This document shows, piece by piece, positions 6,972-9,788 of a stretch of DNA of 9,788 nucleotides. Position numbers and translations under genes: made by a program. Position 1 is the stretch's first letter. Each line of letters opens with the position of its first letter. Under the pieces are notes generated by a model. That model had not been told where the DNA came from. It was given only the letters and a program-made list of their open reading frames with translations, and did not search any database. Source of the stretch: an uncultured Oscillospiraceae bacterium (lineage in GTDB: Bacteria; Bacillota; Clostridia; Oscillospirales; Ruminococcaceae); assembly GCA_900543295.1 (NCBI GenBank), contig UQQY01000082.1:1-9788 (forward strand), read 5' to 3'.

Positions 6972-8057
6972 ATGCGTAAGAAAAGCAGATTGAATCAAGC
7001 CGGAATTGCTTTGTTTTTGACCGTTCTGCTTGCGGGTATCCTTACCGCATGCGGAAAGTCCCCAGACAATCCGAAAAGTCCTGCGGCTTCTTCCGATTAC
7101 ACAGCACAGTCAAGTACAAAGCAGTCTGACACGGAGAATACCATGAAATCGTCTGAAAACAACAATTTAAGCGGCGTTATTCAGGCAGAACTCGAATACA
7201 TCCCCGATGGGTACACCCGTCCCGCAGAGCATCCCGGTACGCTCACAAAGCTCACTTATGACACTTGGGAGTCGTTTACCTATGAGGAACATTCACAAAG
7301 GCTGACAAAAGAGGCCTTTGTGTATCTGCCATACGGCTATACACAGGAGCAGAAATACAATGTTATGTATCTAAGCCACGGCGGATGGAGCGATGAGACC
7401 ACGATAATGGGTACGGATACAACCCCTCGCTCTTTCAAAAATGTGATTGACCATGCCATAGAGAACGGAAAGATCAAGCCGTTGATTATCGTTTTGCCCA
7501 CCTATAACAATACAAGCGAAAACGACAGCGGGAATTACAGCCTTGCTCTACAGCTTACAGACCAGTTCCATAACGAGCTGGTAAACGATCTGATCCCTGC
7601 GGTTGAAGGCAAATACAGCACCTATGCGGAGAATACAACGCCAGAGGGGCTTGCAGCTTCGCGCGATCATCGGGGATTCGGCGGGTTTTCGATGGGATCG
7701 GTCAATACCTGGTGTACTTTTCGTTACTGCCTTGATTATTTTCGATATTTTATGCCGATGAGCGGAAGCTATGGAATGAACGGCGAAGCAATGGCACAAC
7801 TGGTTCGTTCGTCCGGACATACGGCGGATGATTTCTTCATCTTTTCCGCCTCCGGTACAAATGATTTTGCATACGGTGCCTTCAGGTCACAGATTATGTC
7901 GATGGCAAATGAATCGGACGGCTTTTTTCGCTTGGCGAAGTCAGAAGCGGACGGCAATCTCTCCTTCTTAGAGCGAGAAGGTTATTCCCACGATGGAAAA
8001 GCCAGCGAAGAATATACCTATAATGGGCTGCGCTTCTTTTGGAACGGCGCAGAATAA
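6972..8057 (+). CDS. Secreted esterase-D/feruloyl-esterase-like lipoprotein
   Basis: A lipoprotein of 361 residues from ATG 6972: MRKKSR, a hydrophobic core and LTAC (Cys27), then a Ser/Thr/Asn/Gln-rich tether to about residue 68. The catalytic domain resembles the esterase D family (XynZ/XynY feruloyl esterases, enterochelin-esterase-like). VYLPYGYTQEQKYNVMYLSHG (from about 117) is the typical first strand region, the nucleophile elbow is GGFSMGS (Ser240), the acid is probably Asp298 in SGTNDFAYG and the base probably His340 in GYSHDGK. Feruloyl or acetyl ester cleavage on plant polymers is possible but not shown; no carbohydrate-binding module is present. Start choice: GAGG (6962-6965) is 6 nt before ATG 6972; in-frame ATGs at 6960 (ATGA overlap with the AKR stop) and 6948 would only lengthen the basic N-terminus. 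Confidence 0.87.
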   Translation: MRKKSRLNQAGIALFLTVLLAGILTACGKSPDNPKSPAASSDYTAQSSTKQSDTENTMKSSENNNLSGVIQAELEYIPDGYTRPAEHPGTLTKLTYDTWESFTYEEHSQRLTKEAFVYLPYGYTQEQKYNVMYLSHGGWSDETTIMGTDTTPRSFKNVIDHAIENGKIKPLIIVLPTYNNTSENDSGNYSLALQLTDQFHNELVNDLIPAVEGKYSTYAENTTPEGLAASRDHRGFGGFSMGSVNTWCTFRYCLDYFRYFMPMSGSYGMNGEAMAQLVRSSGHTADDFFIFSASGTNDFAYGAFRSQIMSMANESDGFFRLAKSEADGNLSFLEREGYSHDGKASEEYTYNGLRFFWNGAE

Positions 8058-8086
8058 TATAATTAAGATAAAAGGAGATTTTTACA

Positions 8087-8644
8087 ATGAGAAAGAATTT
8101 TGATGCAAAGCCATGGTTTTACCCGCTGCCTGTCCTGCTCGTCGGCTCTTACGATGAAAACGGAAATGCGGATTTGATGAACGCTGCATGGGGCGGACTT
8201 TACGATGCGAATAAAGTGATTCTTTGTCTGTCTGCCGGTCACAAGACAACAAAAAATATTTTGGAAAAGAAAGCGTTCACCATTAGCTTTGCTGATGCCG
8301 AGCATGTAGCCGCATCGGATTATGTAGGTTTGGTTTCGGCAAACAATGAACCGGAAAAGTTGAAAAAAGCAGGATTTCATGTCGTAAAGAGCGAGCAAAT
8401 CGACGCGCCTCTTTTTGAAGAATTGCCAATGTCACTGGAATGTAAGCTACTGAAAGCGACAGAGGATGGAAATCTTATCGGTGAGATTGTAAACATCAGC
8501 GCTGATGAAAGCATTCTAAATACAGATGGATCGATTGCTCCTGAAAAGTTCTGCCCGATCTCTTTTGATCCGATTCGCAACGTGTACGTGAAAATGGGAG
8601 ATGCTGTTGGAAAAGCGTTCGCAGACGGCGCTGCCCTGAAATAA
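8087..8644 (+). CDS. Flavoredoxin-like flavin reductase domain protein
   Basis: A 185-residue cytosolic protein of the flavin-reductase-like, FMN-binding split-barrel family (flavoredoxin/NADH:FMN oxidoreductase type). Family features: PLPVLLVGSYDENGNADLMN (13-32) with the NLMN/ADLMNAAWGG signature, VILCLSAGHKTTKNI (44-58), FTISFADAEHV (64-74), a central DYVG plus ANNEPEKLKKAGF segment and ISFDPIRNVYVKMGDAVGKAF near the end. Known members bind FMN and pass electrons between NAD(P)H or other donors and acceptors. AAGGAG (8072-8077) is 9 nt before ATG 8087, 29 nt after the esterase gene, so the two are probably co-transcribed. In this setting it may reduce a flavin or act as electron carrier for the reductases; that is inference. 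Confidence 0.92.
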   Translation: MRKNFDAKPWFYPLPVLLVGSYDENGNADLMNAAWGGLYDANKVILCLSAGHKTTKNILEKKAFTISFADAEHVAASDYVGLVSANNEPEKLKKAGFHVVKSEQIDAPLFEELPMSLECKLLKATEDGNLIGEIVNISADESILNTDGSIAPEKFCPISFDPIRNVYVKMGDAVGKAFADGAALK

Positions 8645-8748
8645 TCGGCTTATACCTTGAGGTTAAAACTGATAAACAAACAGAGACTTCTGCCCGAAGG
8701 AAAAATCGATTAAAATAATATCAAGAAATTTAGAATGGAGGAACTGTC
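8645..8748 (+). promoter_or_regulatory. Intergenic gap with weak dyad, possible control region of the next gene
   Basis: The gap holds an imperfect dyad ACCT-TG-AGGT at 8654-8663, reminiscent of half-sites in MerR-family-controlled carbonyl-stress promoters, and an AT-rich stretch TAAAATAATAT (8711-8721) that could supply a -10. No -35 at correct spacing and no convincing terminator are visible. GGAGG at 8737-8741 serves the ATG at 8749. Confidence 0.25.
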
Positions 8749-9312
8749 ATGGAGTATATTACATTGAATAACGGAATCAAAATGCCACTGGAGGGTTTCG
8801 GCGTATTTCAGGTTCCCGATGCCAAACAGTGTGAACAGGCTGTTTTGGATGCGATAGGAAGTGGATACCGCCTGATTGATACCGCGGCAGCCTATATGAA
8901 CGAGGAAGCGGTAGGTGCTGCAATTAAAAAGAGCGCTATCAAGAGAGATGAGCTGTTCATCACTACCAAGCTCTGGGTACAGGACGCAAGCTATGAGGGC
9001 GCAAAGAAAGCCTTTGAGACTTCCATGAAAAAGTTGGGATTGGAATATCTTGATCTGTATCTGATTCACCAGCCGATGGGCGGAGCGCAGGGACAGGCTT
9101 CAGACATCGAGATTACAGCCCGTGAAATACAGAAACTGAAGAAGGAACTTTATACGATCATCGCCGACCATTCGCATACGCCTTTTGACAAGGTTTGGGC
9201 GGATTCCGACCGTGACTATTGGATGACGGCCCAGGAGGCGAAGGATTACGGGATGATTGATGAGGTGCTTTCGCGCAAACCTGAAGCAGCACAACAAGAT
9301 ATAACGAAATAA
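8749..9312 (+). CDS. Chimeric ORF: aldo/keto reductase N-terminal half joined to ClpP C-terminal part
   Basis: The 187-residue frame has two unrelated halves. Residues 1-111 are an AKR of the 2,5-diketogluconate-reductase/prostaglandin-F-synthase-like type: LNNGIKMPLEGFGVFQV, Asp44 and Tyr49 in LIDTAAAY, Lys74 in TTKLW and His107 in LDLYLIHQP, the whole catalytic tetrad. A real AKR continues for about 170 more residues with WRAMEEL, SNF and the cofactor-binding C-terminus; none are here. From IHQPMG (106-111) onward the sequence is ClpP: GGAQGQASDIEITAREI, ADSDRDYW and AKDYGMIDEVLSR, as in Bacteroidetes ClpP. Start: GGAGG 8737-8741, ATG 8749. The product would be neither a complete AKR barrel nor a protease, since ClpP's catalytic Ser is missing. 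Most likely an assembly chimera; a true recombinant pseudogene is the alternative. Confidence 0.85.
   Translation: MEYITLNNGIKMPLEGFGVFQVPDAKQCEQAVLDAIGSGYRLIDTAAAYMNEEAVGAAIKKSAIKRDELFITTKLWVQDASYEGAKKAFETSMKKLGLEYLDLYLIHQPMGGAQGQASDIEITAREIQKLKKELYTIIADHSHTPFDKVWADSDRDYWMTAQEAKDYGMIDEVLSRKPEAAQQDITK
9062..9082 (+). other. Chimera junction in motif shared by AKR and ClpP
   Basis: Codons 9064-9081 encode IHQPMG, which belongs to both flanking families: AKRs have DLYLIHQP followed by an acidic or small residue, ClpP has MIHQPMGGAQGQ. Allowing for the third-base and flanking overlap, a shared stretch of about 21 nt (9062-9082) is expected. Upstream everything is AKR, downstream everything is ClpP/ClpX. 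The exact crossing point within it cannot be fixed. Confidence 0.8.
9064..9312 (+). pseudogene. clpP: 3' fragment of clpP (Clp protease proteolytic subunit)
   Basis: About the last 82 residues of a Bacteroidetes-type ClpP, whose full length is roughly 220. It starts at the catalytic-His motif (IHQPMG, His codon 9067-9069). The catalytic Asp falls in DSDRDYW, 49 residues after the His, the same distance as in E. coli ClpP. The head domain helix ITAREIQKLKKELYTIIADH and the ending DYGMIDEVLSRKP are typical. The nucleophile Ser, the N-terminal axial loops and the start codon are absent because the upstream sequence is AKR. The stop TAA 9310-9312 is 12 nt before the clpX start, the normal clpP-clpX order. 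ClpP forms the 14-subunit proteolytic chamber with ClpX as unfoldase. In the source genome the gene is presumably intact. Confidence 0.85.
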
Positions 9313-9324
9313 AAGCAAGACAAA

Positions 9325-9788
9325 TTGGAAGATAATAAAAGTTCAAGAACAAAAAGAAGATGCAATTTTTGCGGCCGTACGGAAAACGAAGTCGGATTTC
9401 TGATAACGGGAATCAATGGCTGCATCTGTGACAGCTGTGCGGAACAGGCGCATGAGATTGTTCAGGAAACGCTTCAGGCGAAGAACAAGCCTGCCGGTGA
9501 ACTGGATATGAGCGAACTGCCGAAACCGAAAGATATAAAGGATTTTCTTGACCAGTATGTCATTGGACAGGATGATGCAAAGCGTTATCTGTCGGTTGCT
9601 GTCTACAATCATTACAAGCGTCTGCTTCAGCCGAAAGATGAGGCGGATGTGGAGATAGAGAAGTCGAACATCATTATGGTGGGAAGCACCGGTACGGGGA
9701 AGACTTTGCTTGCCCGTACGATAGCGAAGCTGCTTCATGTGCCGTTTACCATTGTTGATGCCACTGTGCTCACCGAAGCGGGTTATGT
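9325..9788 (+). CDS. clpX: ATP-dependent Clp protease ATP-binding subunit ClpX, 3' truncated by window edge
   Basis: The first 154 residues of ClpX, the AAA+ unfoldase that feeds substrates to ClpP in the cytosol. The N-terminal zinc-binding domain has Cys13, Cys16, Cys35 and Cys38 (CNFC and CDSC). A linker follows (about 45-65), then the AAA+ start LPKPKDIKDFLDQYVIGQDDAKRYL with the sensor-like YVIGQ, VAVYNHYKRL, and the Walker A loop GSTGTGKT at 120-127. The wording GSTGTGKT and RTKRRCNFCGRTENEVGFLI is characteristic of Bacteroidetes ClpX. No ATG is available between the clpP stop and the zinc finger; TTG 9325 (giving MEDNKSSRTKRRC) is the only reasonable start. No Shine-Dalgarno sequence precedes it, as usual in Bacteroidetes and unlike every gene before 9060. 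The frame runs off the right edge. Confidence 0.93.
   Translation, partial: MEDNKSSRTKRRCNFCGRTENEVGFLITGINGCICDSCAEQAHEIVQETLQAKNKPAGELDMSELPKPKDIKDFLDQYVIGQDDAKRYLSVAVYNHYKRLLQPKDEADVEIEKSNIIMVGSTGTGKTLLARTIAKLLHVPFTIVDATVLTEAGY

Noticed and set aside
8749..9312. A novel AKR-ClpP fusion enzyme
   Set aside because: The AKR half lacks over half of its barrel and the cofactor-binding end, the ClpP half lacks the nucleophile Ser, and the switch lies exactly in a motif common to both. An artefact of assembly explains all of this.
9343..9738. 131-residue open frame on the minus strand
   Set aside because: It is antisense to the well-recognised ClpX coding region and shows no family motif or ribosome binding site.
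1..9788. tRNA/rRNA genes, CRISPR arrays, insertion sequences, phage genes, riboswitches
   Set aside because: I found no repeated spacer pattern, transposase or integrase frame, tRNA-like segment or known riboswitch layout; gaps are all at or under about 107 nt.

Overview
The first ~9.06 kb looks like one strand-biased stretch of a Clostridia-like Firmicutes genome, probably an uncultured gut Oscillospiraceae/Lachnospiraceae type. The support is strong GGAGG/AAAGGAG ribosome binding sites, LxAC-type lipoproteins with Ser/Thr/Glu/Asn-rich tethers, moderate GC, tight gene packing, and the family mix of flavodoxins, a YqhD-like alcohol dehydrogenase, aldo/keto reductases, a flavin-reductase-like protein and a carboxymuconolactone decarboxylase (CMD). 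The family assignment is firm; the taxonomic one is an inference. The last ~0.7 kb (about 9064 to 9788) is different: it carries the C-terminal part of a Bacteroidetes-type ClpP followed by the start of ClpX.

Layout, all genes on the + strand. Positions 1-599: C-terminal part of an alpha/beta hydrolase. 628-1248: flavodoxin-like lipoprotein 1. 1271-2428: YqhD/butanol-dehydrogenase-type metal-dependent alcohol dehydrogenase. 2445-3116: flavodoxin-like lipoprotein 2. 3130-4020: esterase lipoprotein. 4057-4806: flavodoxin-like lipoprotein 3 (TTG start). 4822-5145: CMD-family protein, overlapping by 11 nt a RibD-C/dihydrofolate-reductase-like protein at 5135-5851. A 107-nt gap with a terminator-like hairpin follows. 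5959-6963: aldo/keto reductase. 6972-8057: second esterase lipoprotein (XynZ/esterase-D type). 8087-8644: flavoredoxin-like FMN protein. A second ~100-nt gap follows. 8749-9312: an open frame that begins as an aldo/keto reductase and ends as ClpP. 9325 to the end: ClpX, cut by the window edge.

How the genes fit together: the block mixes cytosolic NAD(P)H- or flavin-dependent reductases with at least five proteins predicted to be lipid-anchored on the outer face of the membrane (three flavodoxin-like, two serine esterases). A plausible reading is uptake and detoxification or reductive use of reactive carbonyl, ester or quinone-like compounds, with the esterases acting outside, the reductases inside, and exported flavodoxin-fold proteins doing surface redox chemistry. 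That role is inference; no substrate can be read from sequence. No regulator, RNA gene, mobile element or CRISPR array is visible.

Most important caution: the AKR-to-ClpP switch occurs exactly in the motif IHQPMG, which is native to both families, and everything beyond it belongs to another lineage. This is best explained as a chimeric contig joined through a short shared sequence, not as a real fusion gene. Genes before and after position ~9070 should not be treated as neighbours.
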